Position numbers and translations under genes: made by a program. This document shows positions 10,138-18,516 of a stretch of DNA of 57,858 bases, piece by piece (position 1 is the first letter of the stretch; each line of letters opens with the position of its first letter). Origin of the DNA: Lysobacter sp. (GTDB taxonomy: Bacteria; Pseudomonadota; Gammaproteobacteria; Xanthomonadales; Xanthomonadaceae). The stretch covers positions 1-57,858 of the forward strand of contig DAHUXS010000006.1 in NCBI GenBank assembly GCA_027306995.1, read 5' to 3'. A model generated the notes under the pieces. It was not told the DNA's origin. It made no database searches and saw only the letters and a program-made list of their open reading frames with translations.

Positions 10138-13100
10138 TCAGGCAACCGGTTCTTGATCGGACACGACGGCGTCGGATTCGACGAGGTCGAGCGTTTCATG
10201 CCTGCGCCGACCGCGTTCGCGGTAGAAGGCATCGTCGTGGCGGTCGAGGCGGTCGTACACCACCGGGATCACCACCAGCGTCAGCAGCGTCGACACCAAC
10301 AGGCCGCCGATTACCGTGATCGCCATCGGGCTACGCACTTCCGCACCCTCGCCGAAGGCCAGCGCCAGCGGCAGGAAGCCGAACAGCGTGCACAGCGTGG
10401 TCATCATGATCGGGCGCAATCGCGAACGCGCGCCTTCGATCAGGGCCTGCTGCTTGGGCATGCCCTCCTCGCGCAACTGGTTGACCTTGTCGATCAGGAT
10501 GATGGCGTTCTTCACCACCAGGCCGACCAGCAGTATCAGGCCGATGAACACCACCACCGAGACCGGCGAACGGGTCAGGAACAGCGCCAGCACCGCGCCG
10601 ACCAACGCCAGCGGAATGGTGAAGAGGATGACGAAGGGATGCAGCAGCGATTCGAACTGCGACGCCATCACCAGATAGACCAGGAAGATCGCGAGGCCGA
10701 AGGCGAACAGCAGCGACTTGATGGAATCGCCCAGCTCCTCGCCCTGCCCGCCGATGTGCATGCCGACGTCGGCGCCGAGCGGATCGTCGGCGACCATCTT
10801 CTGCACTTCCTTCACCGCGCCACCAAGGTCGATGCCGGAAAGATTGGCAGAGACGATCGCGACGCGACGCTGGTCGGCGCGATGGATCTCGCTGGGGCCG
10901 GTGGTTTGCACCACGTCGGCGACCGATGCCAGCGTCACCGGCGCACCCTTGCCGGGATTGACGATGATGTTGCGGATGGCCTCGACCGAACCGCGATCGC
11001 TGGCATTCGCGCGCACCAGCACGTCGATCTTGCGATCGCGGAAGCTGTAGCGCGTGGCAACATTGCCGGCGACCTTGTTCACCACCACGTCAGCGACCTG
11101 ACGCGTGGTCAGGCCGAGCGCGGCGGCGCGGTCGGCGTCGAAGTGGATCTGGATTTCCGGGAAGCCCTGCTCCACGCTCGACTTCACGTCGGTGTAGTGC
11201 GGGTTGTTGCGCAACATCGCCGCAAGCTTCTGACCGGCCGTCTTCAGGGTGTCGAGGCTGTCGCTGCGCACCTCGATTTCCAGCGGCGGCGCGAACGCGA
11301 ACAATTCGGGGCGGGCGAAATCGACCTGCGCGCCGGGATGGCTGGCCATGCTCTTGCGGAACGCATCGATCGCCGCGGCCTCGGCCTTGGTGTCGCCGCT
11401 CTTGTCCATCACGATGCTGAGCTTGCCGATGTTCTCGCCGCTTTCCGTCGGGCTGGCATCGAGGCGCGTGCCTGTGCCGCTGACGCCGTAGCGCAGGCGC
11501 ACGCCCGGCACCTTCGCGTTCTCGGTGGCGACCTGGTGCAGCACGTCGTCGGTGATGCGCAGCGGCGTGCCCGGCGGCAGCTTCGCGGTCATCTCGACGC
11601 GATCCTGCGCCAACTGCGGGATCAGGTCGGCGCCGAGCATCGGCACCAGCAGCAAGGCGCCCACGAAGGCTGCGGTCGCGAACACCACCACCAACACCGG
11701 GCGCTGCAATGCCGCCGGCAACAGGCGCAGGTAGCCGCGTTCGGCGCGCTCGTACGGCGCCATCGACAAATCGCTGGCCTTGCGCATCACCGGACCGACC
11801 ACGGCGGACAAGCCGTTCCAGATCCGCATGACGATCCACGCGAAACCGTAGCCGATGAAGCGCACCGCCCAACCGATGGCACGACCGACCCAGGCGATCG
11901 GCTTCTGCCAGACCTTCTGCGGATACCACTGCGGATGCGGCGGCTCTTCCGGGAAGCTGTCGAGATTGCGGCCACGGATCGACGACAACATCGGAATCAG
12001 CGTCATCGACACGATCAGCGATGTCGCGACGGCAATCGCCACGGTCAGGGCCTGGTCGCGGAACAGCTGGCCGGCGATGCCCTGCACGAACACCAGCGGC
12101 AGGAACACCGCGACCGTGGTCAGGGTCGATGCGACGACCGCCATGCCGACTTCGCGCGTGCCGGCGATCGCCGCCTGGACGATGCCGAGCCCGCGTTCGC
12201 GCGCCTTGGCGATCGATTCCAGCACCACGATCGAGTCGTCCACCACCAGGCCGGTCGCCAGCGCGAGGCCGCCCAGCGACATCACGTTGAGGCTGAGCCC
12301 CAGGCGATCCATGAAGAAGAACGTCGAGACGATCGACACCGGCAGCGACAGCGAGATGACGAACGTGCTCCAGCCATCGCGCAGGAACAGGAAGATGATC
12401 AGGATCGCGAGCATGCCGCCGATCACCGCGTCCATCTTCACGTCATGGATGGCGTTGCGGATGAAGATCGACTGGTCGTCGATGATCTGCAGGTCCATGT
12501 CCTTGGGCAGGTCGCCCTTGATCGAGTCGAGGCGCTTCTGCAGGGCATCGGCGGTAGCGACGGTATTGGCGTCGCCTTCCTTGTAGATCGCCAATTCGAC
12601 CGCTTCGCGACCTTCGAGGCGGATGATCGCCTCGCGTTCCTTGAAGCCCTGGCGCACCGTCGCGACGTCGCTGAGGCGGATCGGCACGGTGCCGCTGCTG
12701 CCACCCTGCGCCGCCGAAGCCGCCGCGATCATTTCCGCCGAACCGCTGCTCGCCGCCAGGCGCGCGAAGCGCAGTGTGGCGTCGTTGCTGCCCGAGCTGC
12801 CGCTCTGCACCGTCAGCAACAGGTTGCGAATGGTGTCGATGTTGGGGAACTGGTTGACGGTGCGCACCAGGTAGCGCTGGCTGCCCTCTTCCAGGCGGCC
12901 GCCGGAGACGTTGATGTTCTCCTGCTGCAGGCGCTGGATCACGGTATCGGCCGTGAGTCCGAGTTGCGCGAGCTTGCGCTGGTCGATGTCGACCTGGACT
13001 TCGTCCTCGAGGCCACCGGCCACCTTCACCGCGGCGACGCCGGCGACGGTTTCCAGTTTCTTCTTGAGGTCGTCGTCGGCGTAGCGGCGCAGGCCGACGA

Positions 13101-13620
13101 GTTGGGTATCGACGCCGTCGGCACCGGGGCGCGCGGTCTTCGGCGCCAGCGCAATGCGCACGATCGGCTGCGTCGACGGATTGAAGCGCAACAGCACCGG
13201 GCGCTTGGCGTCCAGCGGCAATTGCAGCGCATCCATCTTGTCGCGCACTTCGAGGCTGGCCTGGTCCATGTTGGTGCCCCAGGCGAACTCCAGTACCACG
13301 TCGCTCTGGCCGGTGCGCGAGATCGACTTCATCTTGCGCAGTCCCTTGACCACGCCCAGCGCTTCTTCCGACGGCTGCGAGATCAGCGTTTCGATTTCCG
13401 ACGGCGCCGCACCGGTGTAATCGGTGCGCACGGTCAGCGTCGGATAGCTGAGATCGGGCAGCAGGTTGACCTTGAGTGCCGCCAGCGCGATCACGCCGAA
13501 CAGGAACATCGTCACCCAGAACATCGCGACCGTGACGCGACGCCGCGTCGCCAGTGCGATCAACCCGCCCGATGCCTGCGTGGCGTCGTGGCCCTCGTGT
13601 CCGTCGGAAGTCGGGTTCAT
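10138..13620 (-). CDS. RND efflux transporter permease (first pump of the operon, canonical relay, enlarged central linker)
   Basis: A 1160-residue AcrB-type pump, about 120 residues longer than usual. TM4 carries the full relay pair (GLVVDDSIVVLE, Asp461-Asp462) and TM10 the Lys (VGLVVKNAIILID, Lys1037). The extra length lies in two places: a Gly/Ser/Ala-rich segment in the first periplasmic loop near residues 255-315 and a ~80-residue insertion between the two halves (about residues 545-627) rich in Trp and with an amphipathic, possibly membrane-lying helix (QKPIAWVGRAIGWAVRFIGY). Its start overlaps the stop of the adaptor gene by 4 bp (ATGA). Substrate cannot be deduced; the protein is neither CusA- nor MexB-like enough to name. 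Confidence 0.94.
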   Translation of the reverse strand: MNPTSDGHEGHDATQASGGLIALATRRRVTVAMFWVTMFLFGVIALAALKVNLLPDLSYPTLTVRTDYTGAAPSEIETLISQPSEEALGVVKGLRKMKSISRTGQSDVVLEFAWGTNMDQASLEVRDKMDALQLPLDAKRPVLLRFNPSTQPIVRIALAPKTARPGADGVDTQLVGLRRYADDDLKKKLETVAGVAAVKVAGGLEDEVQVDIDQRKLAQLGLTADTVIQRLQQENINVSGGRLEEGSQRYLVRTVNQFPNIDTIRNLLLTVQSGSSGSNDATLRFARLAASSGSAEMIAAASAAQGGSSGTVPIRLSDVATVRQGFKEREAIIRLEGREAVELAIYKEGDANTVATADALQKRLDSIKGDLPKDMDLQIIDDQSIFIRNAIHDVKMDAVIGGMLAILIIFLFLRDGWSTFVISLSLPVSIVSTFFFMDRLGLSLNVMSLGGLALATGLVVDDSIVVLESIAKARERGLGIVQAAIAGTREVGMAVVASTLTTVAVFLPLVFVQGIAGQLFRDQALTVAIAVATSLIVSMTLIPMLSSIRGRNLDSFPEEPPHPQWYPQKVWQKPIAWVGRAIGWAVRFIGYGFAWIVMRIWNGLSAVVGPVMRKASDLSMAPYERAERGYLRLLPAALQRPVLVVVFATAAFVGALLLVPMLGADLIPQLAQDRVEMTAKLPPGTPLRITDDVLHQVATENAKVPGVRLRYGVSGTGTRLDASPTESGENIGKLSIVMDKSGDTKAEAAAIDAFRKSMASHPGAQVDFARPELFAFAPPLEIEVRSDSLDTLKTAGQKLAAMLRNNPHYTDVKSSVEQGFPEIQIHFDADRAAALGLTTRQVADVVVNKVAGNVATRYSFRDRKIDVLVRANASDRGSVEAIRNIIVNPGKGAPVTLASVADVVQTTGPSEIHRADQRRVAIVSANLSGIDLGGAVKEVQKMVADDPLGADVGMHIGGQGEELGDSIKSLLFAFGLAIFLVYLVMASQFESLLHPFVILFTIPLALVGAVLALFLTRSPVSVVVFIGLILLVGLVVKNAIILIDKVNQLREEGMPKQQALIEGARSRLRPIMMTTLCTLFGFLPLALAFGEGAEVRSPMAITVIGGLLVSTLLTLVVIPVVYDRLDRHDDAFYRERGRRRHETLDLVESDAVVSDQEPVA

Positions 13621-14777
13621 GGCGTCTTCGCGACCTGCGCCGGGGCTGCCGCGGCCTTGCCGTTGATCACCTGCACCGCCACGCCGTCACGCAGCGCGGC
13701 CTTGCCCGCGGTCACCACGGGATCGCCGGACTTGAGTCCCGACAGCACTTCCACCCATTCGCCATCGACATAACCGGTCTTGATCGGCAGGCGCGCGGCT
13801 TTGCCATCGCGCACGGTGAACACCGCGGCCTGGTTGTCGTCCTCGAGCATGGCGATGCGCGGGATCGCCAATGCGCCGGCGCGGCGATCGAACACCACCG
13901 CGATGCGGCCGAACATGCCCGGCTGCAACACGCCGCCGCCGTCGAATGCGCAGATGACGCGGAACGTGCCGCTGCCGGAATCCACCACCGGCGAAATGCG
14001 CGTCACCTTGCCTTCGAAGGTCTTGCCGGGCACGGCATCGACGGTCATCGACACCGGCAGGCCGTTGCGGATCGCCTCGAGGCTGCGCTCCGGCACGTTG
14101 AGCGTCGCTTCCAGGCGATCGTTCTCGACGATGCGGAAGATCGGCGTGCTGATCTGCACCAGGTTGCCGGCCTTGATCGAACGCTGGGCGATCACGCCGG
14201 AAATCGGCGCGGTCACGCGGGTATAGGACAGATCGAGCTTCGCCAGGTTGAGTTGGGCGCGTGCGTTCTGCAGGTCGAAGCGCAACTGCTCGACATCGTT
14301 GGCGCTGACCATCTTCTGCTTGGCTAGCTCTTCCGAACGCGCAAGATTGCGCGCAAGCTTCTCCGTCTGCGCACTCATCTGCTGCACGCGCAAGGCCTGC
14401 TGCGCGGAATCGATCTGCACCAGCACCTGGCCTTCGCGCACATGCTGACCTTCCTCGGCGAACACGCGCTCGGCAATGCCCGAGGTCTTGGCCACCACCT
14501 GCGCATCGCCACGCGCATCGAGCGGCGCGGTGCCGCTGAAGCTCGCGGTCATCTCGCGCACCGTCACCGGCGTCACCTCGACGGACACGGCATCGTTGTT
14601 CTTGCCATCCTTGCCGTCCTTGCCGCCTTTGCCATCCTTCGTCGCGGCCTGGGCATCGCCGGGGCTACCCTGTTTCTTGCAGCCGGCAACAGGCGCCAAA
14701 AGCAGGGCCGCGCAAGCAACGGCCAAAGCCGTTCGAAGCAACGGCGCAGTCGGGCGGAAACGCGGCGAAATCGACAT
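13617..14777 (-). CDS. RND efflux periplasmic adaptor (membrane fusion lipoprotein)
   Basis: A 386-residue HlyD/AcrA-type adaptor that would bridge the two downstream pumps to an outer-membrane channel. The ATG at 14775-14777 yields a lipoprotein signal (MSISPRFRPTAPLLRTALAV then LLLAPVAGC); longer in-frame starts would bury it. After the lipidated Cys (residue 33) comes a Lys-Asp-Gly repeat linker, then the lipoyl half-motifs (DAQVVAKTSGIAERVFAEEG and LSYTRVTAPISGVIAQ), a short alpha-hairpin between them, a beta-barrel (LEATLNVPERSLEAI) and the membrane-proximal domain with KTGYVDGEWVEVLSGLKSGD. It heads the operon and overlaps the first pump by 4 bp. Confidence 0.94.
   Translation of the reverse strand: MSISPRFRPTAPLLRTALAVACAALLLAPVAGCKKQGSPGDAQAATKDGKGGKDGKDGKNNDAVSVEVTPVTVREMTASFSGTAPLDARGDAQVVAKTSGIAERVFAEEGQHVREGQVLVQIDSAQQALRVQQMSAQTEKLARNLARSEELAKQKMVSANDVEQLRFDLQNARAQLNLAKLDLSYTRVTAPISGVIAQRSIKAGNLVQISTPIFRIVENDRLEATLNVPERSLEAIRNGLPVSMTVDAVPGKTFEGKVTRISPVVDSGSGTFRVICAFDGGGVLQPGMFGRIAVVFDRRAGALAIPRIAMLEDDNQAAVFTVRDGKAARLPIKTGYVDGEWVEVLSGLKSGDPVVTAGKAALRDGVAVQVINGKAAAAPAQVAKTP
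14601..14639 (-). repeat. four imperfect 9-bp tandem repeats coding a Lys-Asp-Gly linker
   Basis: Units CTTGCCATC, CTTGCCGTC, CTTGCCGCC and TTTGCCATC follow each other and encode the KDGKGGKDGKDGK linker just after the lipidation Cys of the adaptor. Such in-frame 9-bp units can expand or contract without a frameshift. Confidence 0.85.
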
Positions 14778-14989
14778 AAAAATCTGGCTCTGGCTTTGGT
14801 GTGGTAGAAAGATATAACACCCCGGTTCATCGACCAATCTGCCGGAGGTCACCATGACTTCCGGCCCGTGTGCATCGGGTGCCCATTGGGGTGCCCGCAG
14901 CGTTGGTCCCGCTGCAGGTGAATGGCACGATATACTGCCGCGATTGCATGTCACGCGGCCACGCGCCGCACGAACCACGGAACCCGCCG

Positions 14990-15340
14990 ATGCGAATGTC
15001 GTTGTTGACGAAGGCCGCCCTCGCTGCCCTTCTTGCCCTGCCCGCGATGGGCCAGGCCGCCGATGCTCCTGCCGCCACGGCGAAGGGCGACGCTGCAAAG
15101 GGCAAGGATCTCGCCTACACCTGCCAAGGTTGCCACGGCATCACCGGCTACAAGAATGCCTATCCGAATTACCACGTGCCGATGATCGCCGGGCAATCCG
15201 AGCAGTATCTGCATAACGCGCTGATGGACTACAAGGCCGGCAAGCGCAAGCACCCGACCATGCAGGCACAGGCCCAGAGCTTCTCCGACCAGGACCTGGC
15301 CAACCTCGCCGCCTACCTCAGCAGCCTGAAGACGAAGTGA
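14990..15340 (+). CDS. periplasmic monohaem c-type cytochrome
   Basis: A 116-residue class I cytochrome c. The ATG at 14990 gives MRMSLLTKAALAALLALPAM with signal cleavage after GQAADA; upstream in-frame ATGs add a non-hydrophobic extension. The haem-binding motif is CQGCH (AYTCQGCHGITGY), with the distal Met likely the one in HVPMIAGQ or in PTMQAQA, and the C-terminal helix DQDLANLAAYLSSLK. The pattern is that of one half of a cytochrome c4. A second small cytochrome follows at once, its GTG or ATG start overlapping or just after this stop. A -10-like TATACT at 14931-14936 lies upstream, without a good -35 partner. Confidence 0.92.
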   Translation: MRMSLLTKAALAALLALPAMGQAADAPAATAKGDAAKGKDLAYTCQGCHGITGYKNAYPNYHVPMIAGQSEQYLHNALMDYKAGKRKHPTMQAQAQSFSDQDLANLAAYLSSLKTK

Positions 15341-15348
15341 GCGCCCCG

Positions 15349-15789
15349 ATGACGAACCGTTCGAAGATTACCGCGGTCGCCGCGCTCGCCGTCCTGTTGT
15401 CCGCCTGTTCCGGCGGCGGCGAAAAAGGCCATGAAGCCAAGGCCGAGGGCGAAGCCCACCAGACCGCGCCGAATTCGATGGCGAGCATGCCCGCGGGCAA
15501 TGCCGAGCACGGCAAGGCACTGGCCGAAACCAAGACCGGCACGCGCCAGGCGTGCGCCGAGTGCCACGGTCCCGCCGGCAACGCGCCGATCGACCCGACC
15601 TACCCGCGCCTGGCTGGCCAGTACGCCGACTACCTCGAGCACACGCTGCAGATGTATCGCGATGGCGAACGCCAGCAGTCGGTGATGGGCCTCCAGGCGA
15701 AGGACCTGAGCGACCAGGACATCGCGGACGTGGCGGCCTACTTCTCGACGCAAAAGAGCGATCTCGGCGATCTCGCCACCGCGCACTGA
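15349..15789 (+). CDS. c-type cytochrome lipoprotein
   Basis: A 146-residue monohaem cytochrome c with a lipoprotein signal (TAVAALAVLLSAC followed by SGGGEKG). An acidic/His-rich linker precedes the haem domain, which has CAECHGPAGN, PRLAGQYADYLEHTL and DQDIADVAAYFS. The ATG at 15349 is chosen because MTNRSK gives a normal n-region; a GTG at 15337 that overlaps the stop of the preceding cytochrome (GTGA) is an alternative. Probably a membrane-tethered electron carrier that acts with the soluble cytochrome encoded just upstream, the two resembling a split cytochrome c4. The terminal oxidase they serve is not visible; cyoA at the right edge is a quinol, not cytochrome c, oxidase subunit. Confidence 0.9.
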   Translation: MTNRSKITAVAALAVLLSACSGGGEKGHEAKAEGEAHQTAPNSMASMPAGNAEHGKALAETKTGTRQACAECHGPAGNAPIDPTYPRLAGQYADYLEHTLQMYRDGERQQSVMGLQAKDLSDQDIADVAAYFSTQKSDLGDLATAH

Positions 15790-15815
15790 TCGGATCGCAT
15801 ATCGCGCATCGAAAC

Positions 15816-15843
15816 AAGGCGGGCCAAGGCCCGCCTTTGTTTT
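15816..15843. terminator. bidirectional terminator between the cytochromes and the TonB-like gene
   Basis: AAGGCGGGCC (15816-15825) and GGCCCGCCTT (15828-15837) form a near-complete palindrome followed by TGTTTT. It sits between convergent genes and could serve both strands, although the T tract is better for the plus strand. Confidence 0.75.
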
Positions 15844-15855
15844 GCCCGGCTGTGT

Positions 15856-17484
15856 CTAAGGCTTGCTCGCCGCGTCGCTCTTCGACTGTTCGATCTCCGC
15901 GCCCTTCTCGGGCGTACCGAGCGCCGACGGGTCATCGAAATACTTCGACTTGAACGGCACCGCCGGCGGTTTGCGCGCACGCGCCGGGTTGTCCTTCACG
16001 CCATTGATGCCTCCGGCGATTCCGCAACCGCCGCCGAGCGCCAACAGCGAAATCTTGCACTTGATGACACGCTTGCCGCTGCCATCGAGCGGAATCTCGA
16101 TTTCCTTGATGCCCTTGCGCACCCATTCCTCGAGCAGGTTCTCGTGCGGCACCCAGTACGGTTCGAACATCGTGGGATCGTCCTTGCGCGTCTGGCGCTT
16201 CACCCACGACCCCTCCTTGTAGGGATCCTTGATGCGCACGGTGAACTGATCCGCGCCGTACTTCCCGATGCCAGACGTGTCGTACTGGCTGCCATTGGCG
16301 CCACCATTGCGGTTGCCGTTGATCGCGCCGTGCGGCTGCCCCGCCACGTTGCGACTGGATGCGCCCCAGTCATCGCCCTTCAACGGCGTCGGCGGACCGC
16401 CGGTCTTCGCCTGCGTGCCCGCGCCCACGCCACGACCGCTGGGCTGGACGCCGCTGCCATTGCCCGCGGTCGACGATGGCGCGCCGGTCGTTGCCGCACT
16501 GCCACGCAACGGCGCGTTCGCACCGGATGCCGAGGAGGCAGCCGCTGATGATGGCGCCGCGGATGCAGCGGCAGGCGACGGCGGCAAATTGATCTTGCCG
16601 ATGCTTTTTGCCGCCAACGTCGGCATTGCCACCGCCTGCGTGTGCACGCCCGGCAACGATGCCTGCTCGATCGGCTCTGGTTCGGGAATGTTCGGCAACG
16701 CCTGCGCGTGCAATTCCGGTTGCGGCGGTGCGACCTGCGGCGGCACCTGCGGCATCTGCTGCGGTGGCTGGGTGAATTTCGGAACCGCTTCGGTTGGCTT
16801 CGCCACCAGGATCGGCGTCGACGGCGGCAATGGCTGCGGCTGCGGCGTGACGGGCTTGACCGGTGTTTGCGGCGCCTGCATCTGCATCGTCGATACTGCT
16901 TCCGACTGCGCCTGCACCTGCGAGGGCGCGACCGATGCGCTTTCCGGCGCCGCGGATTCTTGCGTCGTTTTCGTTTCGCGCGGCGACGCGCGCGCGACAG
17001 TGATCTCGGGCTGCGGCCGCGGCGTGCCACCGCCTTCTTCGTCCGGCGCGCCCTGCCCGATCAGTTGGACCTGCATCGCCAACTCTTCTTCCTGCGGTGG
17101 CCGCGCCACGAAACGCAGGTACATCAGCCACAGCAGCATCGCCGCGAAGAACAGATTGATCAGCAGGCTCGCGATTGCCGAACCGATGCGCAGGCGGCGA
17201 TTGCCGTCGTCTTCGTTGTCCCAGCGGTTGCGGAACAGGCTGCGGAAGCTCTGCCAGCGCGTGAGTTGCATGCGTGATGCCGGCTTGCGCTTGGGCAGCG
17301 GGCGCGCGGCCAGCAGTTCCCGCAGGTCCGATTCGGGATAAGTGGGAGATACCGCTTTCGCCGGCGCGGCGTGCAGCCACGTCCGCCAACTCGTCAGGAA
17401 TGGCGATTCGCCTTGCGGGCGGATGGAGCGAAGGGCGCGACGACGACTGCGCAGGGCTGCTGCGAGATCATCGGGCCCGAACAT
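15856..17484 (-). CDS. TonB-like transmembrane repetitive protein
   Basis: A 542-residue protein of the type annotated 'transmembrane repetitive protein' in xanthomonads. The first ~95 residues are basic and cytoplasmic; one membrane segment (SLLINLFFAAMLLWLMYL) lies at about residues 107-124; then ~300 residues rich in Pro, Gln, Ala and Ser (for example QPQPLPPSTPI and PPQQMPQVPPQVAPP), and a more ordered C-terminal region with FTVRIKDPYKEGSWVKR, YWVPHENLLEEWVRKGIKE and two Cys (CKISLLALGGGCG). The single anchor plus Pro-rich spacer resembles TonB, but no classical TonB C-terminal domain is evident. It starts 3 bp after the nfuA stop, so the two form an operon. Function unknown. Confidence 0.85.
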   Translation of the reverse strand: MFGPDDLAAALRSRRRALRSIRPQGESPFLTSWRTWLHAAPAKAVSPTYPESDLRELLAARPLPKRKPASRMQLTRWQSFRSLFRNRWDNEDDGNRRLRIGSAIASLLINLFFAAMLLWLMYLRFVARPPQEEELAMQVQLIGQGAPDEEGGGTPRPQPEITVARASPRETKTTQESAAPESASVAPSQVQAQSEAVSTMQMQAPQTPVKPVTPQPQPLPPSTPILVAKPTEAVPKFTQPPQQMPQVPPQVAPPQPELHAQALPNIPEPEPIEQASLPGVHTQAVAMPTLAAKSIGKINLPPSPAAASAAPSSAAASSASGANAPLRGSAATTGAPSSTAGNGSGVQPSGRGVGAGTQAKTGGPPTPLKGDDWGASSRNVAGQPHGAINGNRNGGANGSQYDTSGIGKYGADQFTVRIKDPYKEGSWVKRQTRKDDPTMFEPYWVPHENLLEEWVRKGIKEIEIPLDGSGKRVIKCKISLLALGGGCGIAGGINGVKDNPARARKPPAVPFKSKYFDDPSALGTPEKGAEIEQSKSDAASKP

Positions 17485-17487
17485 GGA

Positions 17488-18111
17488 TCAGCCGTGGCCC
17501 TGCTGGACCGGCGACTGTCCGGCGTCGTCTCGTTGGTAATACGGCGCGTCGCCGGTGTCGTGGTCAGTGGCGTCGCGGACCGCGGTCACGCCCGGCACGC
17601 GTTCCAGCAAGGTCTTCTCGATCCCCTGCTTCAGGGTGACGTCGGCCATGCCGCAGCCGTGGCAACCGCCACCGAAGCGCAGCGTCACCACGCCGTCGGC
17701 GCTCACTTCCTCCACGCGCACGTTGCCGCGGTGCGAAGCGAGTTGCGGATTGATTTCGTTTTCCACGATGTAATGCACGCGTTGCGCCAGCGAAGCATCT
17801 TCGCCCGGCACTTCGCCCTTCACTTTCGGCGCCCGGATCTGCAACTGGCCGCCGGTCGCCTGTGTCACGTAATCGATGCTGGCGCCATCCAGTGCGGCGA
17901 CGCTGGCGGTATCGATCCACAAGGTGAAGCCCTCGCAGTCGACCGCCCATTCATCGCCGGAAAGATCGCCGGGCGCGGCGAATTCCAGGCGCACGTCGGC
18001 ACGCGGGGTTCCGGCATCCAGCGCGGACAGCTTCACGCCGAGGCCGGGAATGTCCTCGCGCTCGATCAGCTTGCGGAAATGCGCCTGCGCGGTTTCGGAG
18101 ATATCGATCAT
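17488..18111 (-). CDS. nfuA: Fe-S biogenesis protein NfuA
   Basis: An Fe-S cluster carrier that delivers [4Fe-4S] clusters to target proteins, especially under oxidative stress or iron shortage. The 207-residue protein has an N-terminal degenerate A-type domain (residues ~1-95, [13 protein letters not shown]) lacking the conserved Cys ligands, and a C-terminal Nfu domain with the cluster-binding CxxC at Cys150-Cys153 ([14 protein letters not shown]). The tail after residue 185 is hydrophilic and longer than in E. coli. It is transcribed away from phhB and followed 3 bp later by the TonB-like membrane protein gene. Confidence 0.96.
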   Translation of the reverse strand: MIDISETAQAHFRKLIEREDIPGLGVKLSALDAGTPRADVRLEFAAPGDLSGDEWAVDCEGFTLWIDTASVAALDGASIDYVTQATGGQLQIRAPKVKGEVPGEDASLAQRVHYIVENEINPQLASHRGNVRVEEVSADGVVTLRFGGGCHGCGMADVTLKQGIEKTLLERVPGVTAVRDATDHDTGDAPYYQRDDAGQSPVQQGHG

Positions 18112-18164
18112 GCCGGTATTCTAGCTGCCCCGGTGTCCGACCCGAGCCACCTTCAGGAGTTCCC

Positions 18165-18506
18165 ATGTCCGACATGATTCCCTTGGTTCAGGCCCATTGC
18201 AGCCCGCGTTCCGGCGCGTCGCACCGGCTGGGCGAGGCGGAACTGCGCGACCTGCTGCCGCAGGTGCCCGGCTGGGAGCTGGTCGAGGACGGCCACGCCA
18301 TCAGCAAGACCTTCCACTTCGACGATTACTACCGGACGATGGCCTTCGTGAACGCCCTGGCGCTGGTCGCCCATCGCGAGGACCACCACCCCGACCTGTC
18401 GGTGCACTACAACCGTTGCGTGGTCCGCTATTCGACCCACGACGTCGGCGGGTTGAGCGAGAACGATTTCATCTGCGCGGCCAAGGCCCATGCGCTGACG
18501 GAGTGA
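18165..18506 (+). CDS. phhB: pterin-4a-carbinolamine dehydratase
   Basis: Dehydrates 4a-hydroxytetrahydrobiopterin, recycling the pterin used by phenylalanine hydroxylase; it can also influence pterin-dependent metabolism more broadly. A 113-residue protein with the conserved active-site block [14 protein letters not shown] (His74, His75, Pro76, His81), the [13 protein letters not shown] helix and the C-terminal [14 protein letters not shown]. Full length for the family. The next gene starts 10 bp downstream. No phenylalanine hydroxylase gene is in the window. Confidence 0.95.
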   Translation: MSDMIPLVQAHCSPRSGASHRLGEAELRDLLPQVPGWELVEDGHAISKTFHFDDYYRTMAFVNALALVAHREDHHPDLSVHYNRCVVRYSTHDVGGLSENDFICAAKAHALTE

Positions 18507-18516
18507 GGCAGACGCG

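Noticed and set aside
9409-13773. A very long open frame on the plus strand opposite the RND pump genes
   Set aside because: It is the antisense of the pump genes in high-GC DNA; its translation is His/Arg/Gln-rich with no motif, while the minus-strand frames give complete RND proteins.
14601-14640. Short tandem repeats as a possible CRISPR array
   Set aside because: The units are 9 bp, contiguous, without spacers and in frame inside the adaptor gene.
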